From contig NZ_JASGJZ010000001.1 in the NCBI RefSeq assembly GCF_047601025.1, forward strand, positions 1,674,001 through 1,738,000: a stretch of 64,000 nucleotides of DNA, in the 5' to 3' direction. The position numbers and the translations under genes are program-made. This stretch comes from Pseudorhodoferax sp047601025 (GTDB lineage: Bacteria > Pseudomonadota > Gammaproteobacteria > Burkholderiales > Burkholderiaceae_C). Positions 47,131 to 58,641 of the stretch are shown here, piece after piece (the first letter of the stretch is position 1; the number at the start of each line of letters is the position of its first letter). The notes below the pieces were generated by a model, which saw only the letters and a program-made list of their open reading frames with translations, ran no database searches and was not told the DNA's origin.

Positions 47131-47592
47131 CACCGGGCCACAAGGAAGAGGGTACCTGGGCCGTGCGCCGGACGGGCGTGGACGCCCCCCCCCCAGCGCG
47201 GGCGCCGTTTCATCGGCCGTGCCGCACGCGCCCGTGGCCGAACGGCCGGGCCAGGCCGCGCAGCCTGTGTCGGCCGCGACCCTTGGAAAACCGGAGAAGC
47301 AGGCGGCAGCCAGAGGAGCAGGCCCACCGGGGCCGCCCCTGCGAAACGTGATCGACATGAGAGGCCAGCTTCTGCCTCTTTGCTTAAGGCCTCCTTAACC
47401 GCGCGGCAGGCTGCCAGCGGTTGGGCGCTCGTCTCCACAACGCCGAGCCCAGGGTCTCGGGCGCTACCCGGCGCTCCGTTGTAGGGCGACCTATAAAGTG
47501 CAGAACCTCTATTTCATGCATCAACGGCTTACAGCCGGCTGGCAGCCATAAGGTGATAAATACGCGCGCATGAAGCGTGAAACCGCACAACC
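47131..47592. other. intergenic region with a run of ten C
   Basis: 462 bp. It contains a homopolymer of ten C at 47185-47194, shortly upstream of the chosen PAP2 start. From about 47380 the sequence becomes AT-richer and leads into the unknown 467-aa gene's 3' end. No gene is supported. Confidence 0.45.
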
Positions 47593-48996
47593 TCAGAACA
47601 AAGCATTGTTGATGTCCCTGACCGTATTGAGACCACCACGATAGTCACCTCCGGTCTTCGGGAATGAGAACGTATAACGCGAGTCTCCCTGGAAAATCGC
47701 CTTCCAGTGCTTGCCATCTTCGGAAAGCTCAAAGCCAAGCCGAGTCAGGGCAGTCCGTGTTTTGGCATCCATGCTGCGGTAGTCCCTCAGAAGAGCTTTG
47801 ATTTCTTCGCTCATTGCCTCGGCCCGTCCGCCAGGGACATTTGTATTCAACAGATCGCTGAGAACATGTTCCCGCCTGCTGTTTTTCACCACTCGCCCTA
47901 CCGCATCCTGTAGTGCCGAAATAATTATGTCGCGCACTTCGCCTTGGTAGAGATCCTGCTCTTCACCGAGCTCAATTAGGCCACCCTGTGCCGCTTGCTC
48001 GATGCTGCTCAAACGGCGTATCTCCGAGTTGAGACGCGCAATCTCCTGATCGCGTTCGATGACGACCTGTTGTTTCGCAGCAATCTCATCGTCGAACGCC
48101 GAGACGTATTGATTCAGCTCGGTCGAACCGTCGGCTTTAAGTTGCTCGTAGCGACTCTTTGCCACAGCCTCTTTAAGATGAGCCCAGGTGCAGTTGGATC
48201 GCTGTCGTCTGTTCGAGAGTGCTACTCGGATATCCTTAGCAATCTTGATGGCAAGCGCCTTACCTGCTCTGGCGCTCTCTTCCCCGAAGTAGGATATTCT
48301 CTTTTCCGAATTCGGCCAGTAAACACCGATTGCGCCCCCGAAGACGTTTCGAGACCTGGTTAGTCGTTTGACAATATGCGAAAATGCGCGGTTCGGTTCG
48401 ACAATGACATGTGCCAAGCCACCAACAAATCGAGCCAGCTCGGCAGGGTCCACAAGATATTGATCCCCAAAACCTGCGCTTACGTACACAATCGGCAGAG
48501 AGTTGTGAGCAGTTCCTAGGATCAATTTAGCGGCTGCTGACTCTTCTCCAGCAGAGAGTCGGAAGGGTTGGTCGGTAACTGGAATCTCCCCATCGTTACC
48601 ACCGCCGAGTTCTGAGAGAGCCTGTTTAATGAAGTATGGTTTCTTTGGTGGTGGCAGCCGTGCGAGAGTTGAAAGTGCCTCACAAACCACCTCCATGCGG
48701 AGGATGTGCTTCCCGCTCGACTTCAACGAGACGATGGTCGTGGTCCATGCCAGAGACTCTTCGGAGCGTTCATAGCGAAGCCCTCCAACCTCCCCATCCA
48801 ACGTTGGCGAATGAGCAAGAGTCACTTGCTCCGCGCCCACGCTTACCGATTGCTCCCCGCTGTGAGGGAGGCCGATCAAGGCGTCATGCTCGAAAGCGGA
48901 ATGGGGGCTACCAGTGATCCACTGGCACGCAAGGCGGATAACGTCGTGAGTGGAGCGCTGGGGATCAATCGGAAACTCTGCCGCAAAGCTTGCCAT
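47593..48996 (-). CDS. unknown 467-aa protein with coiled coil, island-encoded
   Basis: I do not recognise this family with confidence. Residues about 165-235 hold a striking block (PIVYVSAGFGDQYLVDPAEL, then ARFVGGLAHVIVEPNRAFS and FGGAIGVYWPN). Residues about 285-335 are a coiled coil (IVIERDQEIARLNSEIRRL region). The last 70 residues (LTRLGFELSEDGKHWKAIF, then PKTGGDYRGGLNTVRDIN) look like a small RNA-binding, HicA-like fold. Low-GC, AT-rich codons mark it as acquired. Its start is only 55 bp from an IS5-type element. A defence or stress role is plausible but unproven. Confidence 0.6.
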   Translation of the reverse strand: MASFAAEFPIDPQRSTHDVIRLACQWITGSPHSAFEHDALIGLPHSGEQSVSVGAEQVTLAHSPTLDGEVGGLRYERSEESLAWTTTIVSLKSSGKHILRMEVVCEALSTLARLPPPKKPYFIKQALSELGGGNDGEIPVTDQPFRLSAGEESAAAKLILGTAHNSLPIVYVSAGFGDQYLVDPAELARFVGGLAHVIVEPNRAFSHIVKRLTRSRNVFGGAIGVYWPNSEKRISYFGEESARAGKALAIKIAKDIRVALSNRRQRSNCTWAHLKEAVAKSRYEQLKADGSTELNQYVSAFDDEIAAKQQVVIERDQEIARLNSEIRRLSSIEQAAQGGLIELGEEQDLYQGEVRDIIISALQDAVGRVVKNSRREHVLSDLLNTNVPGGRAEAMSEEIKALLRDYRSMDAKTRTALTRLGFELSEDGKHWKAIFQGDSRYTFSFPKTGGDYRGGLNTVRDINNALF

Positions 48997-49047
48997 TTCT
49001 CTTCCTAAGAACTCTCAGAGCAACCCACTGGTACAGCCAGCTTGAAG

Positions 49048-49051
49048 CTAG
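49048..49051. repeat. target-site duplication CTAG, left copy
   Basis: CTAG directly outside the left inverted repeat of the IS element; identical to 50237-50240. Confidence 0.75.
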
Positions 49052-50236
49052 GGAGGCGCTGATTTATCCGTGCTGACCGCGATGCGAGATTGACACCACG
49101 AAGGCAGCATCAGGGTATGAACCAACGCAGCTTTGCCAGCGCCGAGTACGCCTTGAAGAAGAAGCGCACGAGGCGAGAGAGGTTTCTCGACGAGATGGAG
49201 CGCCTCGTGCCTTGGGCCCGTCTGGAAGCAGCCATTGCGCGTTCGTACCCGCGCGGCGGCCGGGTAGGCCGCCCGCCCATCGGCGTGGCCAAGATGCTGC
49301 GCATGTACTGCTTGCAGCAGTGGTATGGCCTGGCCGACGAGGCGCTGGAGGACACGCTGTACGACAGCCAGTCCATGCGCGACTTCGTGGGCATCGACCT
49401 GTCGCGCGAGTCGGTGCCCGACGCCACGACGCTGCTGAAGTTCCGACGCCTGCTGCTGGCCAACGACCTGACAAGGACGCTTTTCGACGAGATCAACGCC
49501 CACCTGGGCGAGCAAGGCTTGCTGATGCGCGCGGGCACCATCGTGGACGCCACCATCATCGCCGCGCCCAGTTCGACGAAGAACGCCAAGGGTGAGCGCG
49601 ACCCGCAGATGCACCAGACGAAGAAGGGCAACCAGTGGCACTTCGGTATGAAAGCGCACATCGGGGTGGATGCCGAGTCGGGCTTGGTGCACACGGTCAT
49701 CGCCACGGCAGCCAACGTCAACGACGTGACGCAGGCCGGAGCACTGCTGCACGGGCAAGAGGCCTCGGCCTTCGGTGACGCCGGCTACCGCGGCGTGGAC
49801 AAGCGGCCCGAGGCCAAAGGGCCGGTCTGGTTCGTTGCCATGCAGCCCGGCAAGCGCCGGGCGCTGGAACTGAAGAGGAAGTGGGCGCGGTTGCTGGAGC
49901 AGGCCGAGCAACTGAAGGCCAGCGTGCGCGCCAAGGTCGAGCACCCGTTCCATGTGATGAAGAACCTGTTCGGCCATCGCAAGGTTCGCTACAAGGGGCT
50001 GGCCAAGAACCAGGGGCAGCTGTTCACGCTGTTCGGCTTGGCTAATCTGGTGATTGCCAAGCGATCGTTGTTGGACATCCAAGCCCGAGGTGCGTCTTGA
50101 TCGAGCAAATCGGCCTGGAAAGGGCCGCAAACGAGCGCGCGGCGCTGCTCGTCAGGCTCGAATCGGCCGGGTTCTCACGCCCGCATCTCCTGACATACGA
50201 GTTAGCCGCTCATGTTGGGCATTGTTCAGCGCTTCC
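49052..50236 (+). mobile_element. IS5-family insertion sequence, 1185 bp, intact
   Basis: The element is bounded by terminal inverted repeats GGAGGCGCTGATTTAT (49052-49067) and, on the other strand, GGAAGCGCTGAACAAT (50236-50221), 12 of 16 identical. It is flanked by a CTAG target duplication (49048-49051 and 50237-50240), a YTAR-type site used by IS5 elements. It carries one full-length transposase. Length agrees with IS5 (about 1.2 kb). It sits between the unknown 467-aa gene and the gyrB 3' end. Confidence 0.9.
49117..50100 (+). CDS. IS5-family DDE transposase
   Basis: A 327-aa transposase. The DDE triad is visible as IVDATIIAAP (Asp), AFGDAGYRGV (Asp) and KVEHPFHVMKNLFGHRKVRY (Glu, with the Y-x2-R-x3-E-x6-K-type signature of IS4/IS5 enzymes). 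The N-terminal DUF772 region reads GRPPIGVAKMLRMYCLQQWY. No frameshift or stop, so it is probably active. ATG 49117 follows GGGT; an in-frame start at 49090 is less likely. Confidence 0.93.
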   Translation: MNQRSFASAEYALKKKRTRRERFLDEMERLVPWARLEAAIARSYPRGGRVGRPPIGVAKMLRMYCLQQWYGLADEALEDTLYDSQSMRDFVGIDLSRESVPDATTLLKFRRLLLANDLTRTLFDEINAHLGEQGLLMRAGTIVDATIIAAPSSTKNAKGERDPQMHQTKKGNQWHFGMKAHIGVDAESGLVHTVIATAANVNDVTQAGALLHGQEASAFGDAGYRGVDKRPEAKGPVWFVAMQPGKRRALELKRKWARLLEQAEQLKASVRAKVEHPFHVMKNLFGHRKVRYKGLAKNQGQLFTLFGLANLVIAKRSLLDIQARGAS

Positions 50237-50240
50237 CTAG
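50237..50240. repeat. target-site duplication CTAG, right copy
   Basis: CTAG directly outside the right inverted repeat of the IS element; identical to 49048-49051. Confidence 0.75.
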
Positions 50241-50311
50241 GGTGAGTAAGCCCCACGGATCGCTATCCTTATGGGCCTCCGTTTCGCGTCTTATGCCTCG
50301 CTCTACATCCG

Positions 50312-52897
<2,586 letters not shown>

Positions 52898-52983
52898 GGC
52901 GTACTTTCGTCAAACTCGGAAACGGCGAACCCGCGCGGCGGGCGCGGGTCGCGGCAGGCGGCGCGGGCGCCGCGCTGGCAGGG

Positions 52984-54102
52984 TCAGATGCGCATCGGCA
53001 TCACGACGTACTTGAAGCTGTTGTTCTCGGGGATGGTGATCAGGGCCGAGCTGTTGCCGTCGGACAGCTCGATCTTGACCATGTCCTGCTGCATGTTGGC
53101 CAGCGCGTCGATCAGGTAGGTGACGTTGAAGCCGATCTCGATGCTGTCGCCGCCGTAGTCGATGTCCAGCTCGTCCTGGGCCTCTTCCTGCTCGGCGTTG
53201 CTGGAGGCCACGCGCAGGCTGCCGGGGTCCAGGTTCAGGCGCACGCCCTTGAATTTCTCGCTGGTCAGGATGGCGGTGCGCTGCAGGCTGGCCAGCAGGG
53301 CCTGGCGGCCCAGCGTGACGGCGTTCTTGTGGTTCTTGGGGATCACGCGGTTGTAGTCGGGGAACTTGCCCTCGACCAGCTTGGTGACGAACTCCATGCC
53401 GCCGAAGCGAAAGCGCGCCTGGTTGTTGGCGAACTGCAGCTCGATCATGGGCTGCTCCTCGCCGCCGGCGTCGGACAGCAGGCGCTGCAACTCCAGCACG
53501 GTCTTGCGCGGCAGGATCACTTCCTGGCGGGGCACTTCCACGTCCAGCGTGGCGCTGGCGAACGCCAGGCGGTGGCCGTCGGTGGCGACCAGGCTCAGCT
53601 GCTTGCCCTCGGCCACGAACAGGATGCCGTTCAGGTAGTAGCGGATGTCGTGCACGGCCATGGCGAAGGCGACCTGGCCGAGCAGCTCCTTCAGCGTCTT
53701 CTGCGGCACGCTGAAGGCGGGGCCGAAGTCGGCGGACTCCTGCACCAGCGGGAAGTCCTCGGCCGGCAGCGTCTGCAGCGTGAAGCGGCTCTTGCCGCCC
53801 TTGAGGATCAGCTTGTTCTGGCTGGATTCGAGCGAGACGGTCTGGTCCGCCGGCATGGTGCGCAGGATGTCGATCAGCTTGCGCGCGCCCACGGTGGTCG
53901 TGAAGCCGCCCTCGTCGCCGCCCAGCTCGGCCGTGGTGCGGATCTGGATCTCCAGGTCGCTGGTCGTGAACTGCACGCTGCCGCCGGCCTTGCGCAGCAT
54001 CACGTTGGCCAGGATCGGCAGCGTGTGCCGGCGCTCGACGATGCCCGACACCGACTGCAGAACCGACAGCACGGTGCTCTGGGGAGCCTTCAGGACGATC
54101 AT
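52984..54102 (-). CDS. dnaN: DNA polymerase III beta subunit (sliding clamp)
   Basis: A 372-aa beta clamp with the usual three-domain length. It opens MIVLKAPQSTVLSVLQSVSG and ends in the peptide-binding C-terminus SFKYVVMPMRI. The central LVATDGHRLAFA block is diagnostic. It tethers Pol III to DNA. It lies between dnaA (109-bp gap) and gyrB (86-bp gap). Confidence 0.97.
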   Translation of the reverse strand: MIVLKAPQSTVLSVLQSVSGIVERRHTLPILANVMLRKAGGSVQFTTSDLEIQIRTTAELGGDEGGFTTTVGARKLIDILRTMPADQTVSLESSQNKLILKGGKSRFTLQTLPAEDFPLVQESADFGPAFSVPQKTLKELLGQVAFAMAVHDIRYYLNGILFVAEGKQLSLVATDGHRLAFASATLDVEVPRQEVILPRKTVLELQRLLSDAGGEEQPMIELQFANNQARFRFGGMEFVTKLVEGKFPDYNRVIPKNHKNAVTLGRQALLASLQRTAILTSEKFKGVRLNLDPGSLRVASSNAEQEEAQDELDIDYGGDSIEIGFNVTYLIDALANMQQDMVKIELSDGNSSALITIPENNSFKYVVMPMRI

Positions 54103-54211
54103 GTCAACCTCTTCTCGATGGTTCTTGTGCGGAACGGATGCAAAAGTGTTGCATTCTCGCCCAATCGGATGACCGCCCCGTGCGGCGCACGGGGCGGGGG
54201 CGGCGCCGGCC

Positions 54212-55609
<1,398 letters not shown>

Positions 55610-55624
55610 GCGCCGCCCCGCTCC

Positions 55625-55633
55625 TGTGGATAA
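55625..55633 (-). promoter_or_regulatory. DnaA box, perfect consensus
   Basis: TTATCCACA on the minus strand, sixteen bases upstream of the dnaA start codon. Confidence 0.75.
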
Positions 55634-55674
55634 AAGGTTTCTTGAAGCACCCCGCATTCTAGTTGCGGGGATAG

Positions 55675-55683
55675 TTGTCCACA
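55675..55683 (+). promoter_or_regulatory. DnaA box, one mismatch
   Basis: TTGTCCACA on the plus strand; differs from TTATCCACA at the third base. Confidence 0.6.
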
Positions 55684-55938
55684 AGCTCGCACGGGATGGC
55701 GGGGCACTGCGCGCGGCATGGCGCCGAACGCCCCGGCGCGTGCAATGGCTTGTCCTCCATCGATTTTTGGCGATAATCGCGGGTTCTCCGGGGTTTGGCC
55801 TACCCGGCACCATGGACGCCAGGGCGTGGCGCCGCGGATGCCGCAGGCGCCCGGGTGAGGATTTGGGGCAGGCCGCGGCAGCGGACCGGCCCACTGCTTG
55901 CGGGCGCCGCCCGCCGAACCGATTTCCAAGGAACTGAC

Positions 55939-56073
55939 ATGAAACGCACCTACCAGCCCTCCAAGATCCGTCGCGCGCGCGTGCATGGTTTCCTGGCCCG
56001 CATGAAGACGCGCGGCGGCCGCGCCGTCATCAACGCGCGCCGCGCCAAGGGCCGCAAGCGCCTGTCGGTCTGA
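55939..56073 (+). CDS. rpmH: 50S ribosomal protein L34
   Basis: The 44-aa L34: MKRTYQPSKIRRARVHGF through KGRKRLSV, almost entirely basic. Ribosome site AAGGA precedes the ATG. It is first in the rightward rpmH-rnpA-yidD-yidC cluster; the longer open frame upstream is only read-through of the intergenic region. Confidence 0.97.
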   Translation: MKRTYQPSKIRRARVHGFLARMKTRGGRAVINARRAKGRKRLSV

Positions 56074-56140
56074 GTTCCCGGCGGGCGCGCCGCGCCATGC
56101 CGGCGCGCCCGATGGCCACACCCCTCTTTCCAGCGCCGCT

Positions 56141-56539
56141 GTGCAGCGACTCAGGACGCGCGCGCAGTTCCAGGCCGTGATGGCCGGCGCTCCCGTCTCC
56201 CGGACCGCCCACTTCGCCTTGCACCGCATCGCGTTGCCGCCGCCGGCTGCCACTGCGCAGGCCGGTGCGCGCCCGCTGTTCGCGGCCGAGGACGTCTGGA
56301 TCGGCGCCGTGCTGCCCAAGCGCTGGGCGCGCCGCGCCGTCACGCGCAATGCGATCCGGCGCCAGATCTACGCCGTGGCCGGTGCGCACGCGGCGGCGCT
56401 GCCGCGCGCGGCGCACGTGGTGCGGCTGCGCACGGGCTTCGACCGGCAGCAGTTCGTCAGCGCCAGTTCCGACCGGCTCAAGCAGGCCGTGCGCAGCGAG
56501 CTGGAGCAGCTGATGCGCCGCGCCGCCACCGCCGCATGA
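56141..56539 (+). CDS. rnpA: ribonuclease P protein component
   Basis: A 132-aa RnpA that assists the RNase P RNA in trimming tRNA 5' ends. The RNR motif is in RRAVTRNAIRRQIY and the N-terminus QRLRTRAQFQAVMAG is typical. It must start with GTG at 56141 since no in-frame ATG fits. It overlaps yidD at its 3' end. Slightly longer than E. coli RnpA (119). Confidence 0.94.
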   Translation: MQRLRTRAQFQAVMAGAPVSRTAHFALHRIALPPPAATAQAGARPLFAAEDVWIGAVLPKRWARRAVTRNAIRRQIYAVAGAHAAALPRAAHVVRLRTGFDRQQFVSASSDRLKQAVRSELEQLMRRAATAA

Positions 56540-56799
56540 TGCGCCGCCTGCTGATCGGGCTGGTGCGCGGCTACCGGCTGCTGCTGAGCCCCTGGCTGGG
56601 CTCGGCCTGCCGCTTCGAGCCGACCTGCTCGCTGTACGCGATCGAGGCGCTGTCGCGCCACGGGGCCGGCCCGGGCAGCTACCTTACACTGCGCCGGCTC
56701 GCGCGCTGCCATCCCTGGTGCGATGGCGGGCACGACCCCGTGCCTGCGCAGCGGCCCCGCCTCTTCGGCCGGCGGCTGTTCCCGTTTTCCTCCGACTAG
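56536..56799 (+). CDS. yidD: membrane protein insertion efficiency factor YidD
   Basis: An 87-aa YidD, which aids YidC-mediated insertion. It has LIGLVRGYRLLLSPWLGSACRF (first part residues 6-27) and the conserved cysteines in EPTCSLYAIEAL and RCHPWCDGG(H)DPVP. Its ATG overlaps the rnpA stop, and yidC starts 6 bases after it. Confidence 0.95.
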   Translation: MMRRLLIGLVRGYRLLLSPWLGSACRFEPTCSLYAIEALSRHGAGPGSYLTLRRLARCHPWCDGGHDPVPAQRPRLFGRRLFPFSSD

Positions 56800-56805
56800 T
56801 CTTCC

Positions 56806-58512
56806 ATGAACGACATTCGCCGAACCATCCTCTGGGTGATCTTTGGGTTCTCCCTGGTGATGCTGTGGGACAAGTGGCAGGTCCACAACGGACACCCCGC
56901 CACCTTCTTCCCGACGCCGACGGTGGCCGCCGCGCCGGCCGAAGGGGCCGCCTCGGCGCCGGCCGGCACCGGCGTTCCGCCGGCGGTCGCCACGCCGGCC
57001 TCGGCGGCGGGTGCCGGCCAGGTGCCGGGCGCCCCGGCCTCCGCAACCGCCGCGGCGCCGGCCGCGCAGGAGCTGGTCGAGGTCACGACCGACGTCTACA
57101 AGCTCAGCTTCGACAGCGCCGGCGGCTCGCTGGTGAGGGCCGAGCTGCTGAAGAACGCCGACCTGACCGACCCGCACCGCCACCTGGTGCTGCTGGACCA
57201 GAGCGCCGAGCGCGTCTACCTGGCGCAGACCGGCCTGATCGGCGCGCCGGACCTGCCCAACCACACGACGCCGATGCAGCCCGTGCCCGGCCCGCGCGCG
57301 CTGGCCGACGGCACGGACCGGCTGGAGGTGCAGTTCGAGTCGCCGGTGCAGGGCGGCGTGAAGCTGGTCAAGACCTACGTGCTCGAGCGCGGCTCCTACA
57401 CGATCGGCGTGAAGCACGAGGTCGTCAACGCCGGCAGCACCACGGTCACGCCGCAGCTGTACATGCAGCTGGTGCGCGACGGCAACAAGCCGCCCGGCGA
57501 GTCCTCGTTCTACTTCACCTTCACCGGCCCGGCGGTCTACACCGAGGAGGGCAAGTTCCAGAAGGTGGACTTCAAGCACATCGAGGAAAACGACGCCAAG
57601 TTCGTCAAGAGCGCGAGCGACGGCTACGTGGCCATGGTGCAGCACTACTTCGCCAGCGCCTGGCTGCTGGGCGACGGCACCGCGCGCGACATCTTCGCGC
57701 GCAAGGTCGGCACCAACCTGTACGCGATCGGCATGATCAGCACGCTGGCGCCGCTGGCGCCGGGCGCGACGCAGGCCGTCGAGTCGCGCCTGTTCGTCGG
57801 CCCGCAGATCGAGACCATGATGGAGCGGGTCTACCCGGGCCTGGAGCGCGTGAAGGACTACGGCTGGGTGCACATCCTGGCCAAGCCGCTGTACTGGCTG
57901 CTGGAGAAGCTGTACGCGGTGATCCACAACTGGGGCTGGTCCATCGTGGCGCTGGTGGTGCTGCTGAAGGTGGCCTTCTACTGGCTCAACGCCAAGGCCT
58001 ACGCCAGCATGGCCAAGATGAAGGCCATCAACCCGCGCATCACGGAAATGCGCGAGCGGCTGAAGGACAAGCCGCAGCAGATGCAGCAGGAGATGATGAA
58101 GATCTACCGCGAGGAGAAGATCAATCCGCTGGGCGGCTGCCTGCCGATCATGATCCAGATCCCGGTGTTCATCGCGCTGTACTGGGTGCTGCTGTCCAGC
58201 GTGGAGATGCGCGGCGCGCCGTGGATCGGCTGGATCAAGGACCTGTCCGCGCCCGACCCTTGGTACCTGCTGCCGGTCATCATGACGCTGACCACGCTGC
58301 TGCAGACCGCGCTGAACCCGGCCCCGCCGGACCCGATGCAGGCCAAGCTGATGTGGATCATGCCGCTGGCGTTCTCGGTGATGTTCTTCTTCTTCCCGTC
58401 CGGCCTGGTGCTGTACTGGATCACGAACAACATCCTGTCGATCGCCCAGCAATGGCTGATCAACCGGCGCATGGGCGTGCCGCCGCAGTTCAACCTGCCG
58501 AAGTTCAGCTGA
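56806..58512 (+). CDS. yidC: membrane protein insertase YidC
   Basis: A 568-aa YidC. N-terminal anchor (TILWVIFGFSLVMLWDKW), an Ala/Pro-rich linker, the periplasmic beta-sandwich domain (about residues 95-340), then the conserved five-helix insertase core with GWSIVALVVLLKVAFYWLN, MKAINPRITEMRERLKDKPQ cytoplasmic hairpin, and FSVMFFFFPSGLVLYW. The groove arginine lies in the first core helix region. It inserts inner-membrane proteins with or without SecYEG. A strong hairpin terminates the cluster. Confidence 0.97.
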   Translation: MNDIRRTILWVIFGFSLVMLWDKWQVHNGHPATFFPTPTVAAAPAEGAASAPAGTGVPPAVATPASAAGAGQVPGAPASATAAAPAAQELVEVTTDVYKLSFDSAGGSLVRAELLKNADLTDPHRHLVLLDQSAERVYLAQTGLIGAPDLPNHTTPMQPVPGPRALADGTDRLEVQFESPVQGGVKLVKTYVLERGSYTIGVKHEVVNAGSTTVTPQLYMQLVRDGNKPPGESSFYFTFTGPAVYTEEGKFQKVDFKHIEENDAKFVKSASDGYVAMVQHYFASAWLLGDGTARDIFARKVGTNLYAIGMISTLAPLAPGATQAVESRLFVGPQIETMMERVYPGLERVKDYGWVHILAKPLYWLLEKLYAVIHNWGWSIVALVVLLKVAFYWLNAKAYASMAKMKAINPRITEMRERLKDKPQQMQQEMMKIYREEKINPLGGCLPIMIQIPVFIALYWVLLSSVEMRGAPWIGWIKDLSAPDPWYLLPVIMTLTTLLQTALNPAPPDPMQAKLMWIMPLAFSVMFFFFPSGLVLYWITNNILSIAQQWLINRRMGVPPQFNLPKFS

Positions 58513-58534
58513 TCCGCCCATCGCCCTGGGGCAC

Positions 58535-58560
58535 GACGGCCGCGTTCTCGCGGCCGTCGC
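58535..58560 (+). terminator. hairpin terminator after yidC
   Basis: CGACGGCCGCG, loop TTCT, CGCGGCCGTCG: a perfect 11-bp stem 22 bases past the yidC stop, followed by CCGTTTCC. The short T3 makes it a moderate intrinsic terminator. Confidence 0.65.
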
Positions 58561-58591
58561 CGTTTCCGGGGGGCGGCGCGCGCGTGTCTTG

Positions 58592-58641
58592 ATGAAAAAT
58601 TTTCATTGACATAGACTGGCGGGAACTTTCATATCATCCGC
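58592..58641 (+). promoter_or_regulatory. rpiR-iaaA-gsi promoter with RpiR-type operator
   Basis: A near-perfect palindrome ATGAAAAATTTTCAT at 58592-58606 resembles TGAAAnTTTCA operators of RpiR/MurR regulators. It abuts a consensus -35 box TTGACA (58606-58611). A second half-like site GAACTTTCAT lies at 58623-58632. A -10 of the form TCATAT or TATCAT falls at 58629-58637, only a few bases before the GTG start, so the message may be nearly leaderless. Overlap of operator and -35 suggests autorepression. Confidence 0.55.

Larger units (their letters stand above)
55610..55938. other. putative oriC / dnaA-rpmH intergenic region
   Basis: A 329-bp gap between divergent dnaA and rpmH, the usual place for a chromosomal origin. 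One perfect DnaA box (TTATCCACA) lies at 55625-55633 on the minus strand, another with one mismatch (TTGTCCACA) at 55675-55683 on the plus strand. Between them is a hairpin CCCCGCA/TGCGGGG (55650-55670). A modest AT-rich patch at 55756-55785 could be the unwinding element. Genes on both sides point outward. Only two clear boxes are seen, so this may instead be mainly the dnaA promoter. Confidence 0.6.

Noticed and set aside
47131..47358. Longer PAP2 protein starting at 47358
   Set aside because: The added residues are Pro/Arg/Gly-rich, contain no membrane helix and cross a C10 tract; PAP2 proteins do not need them.
55795..55938. Extended L34 protein starting in the origin gap
   Set aside because: L34 is about 44 residues in all bacteria and the internal ATG has a ribosome site.
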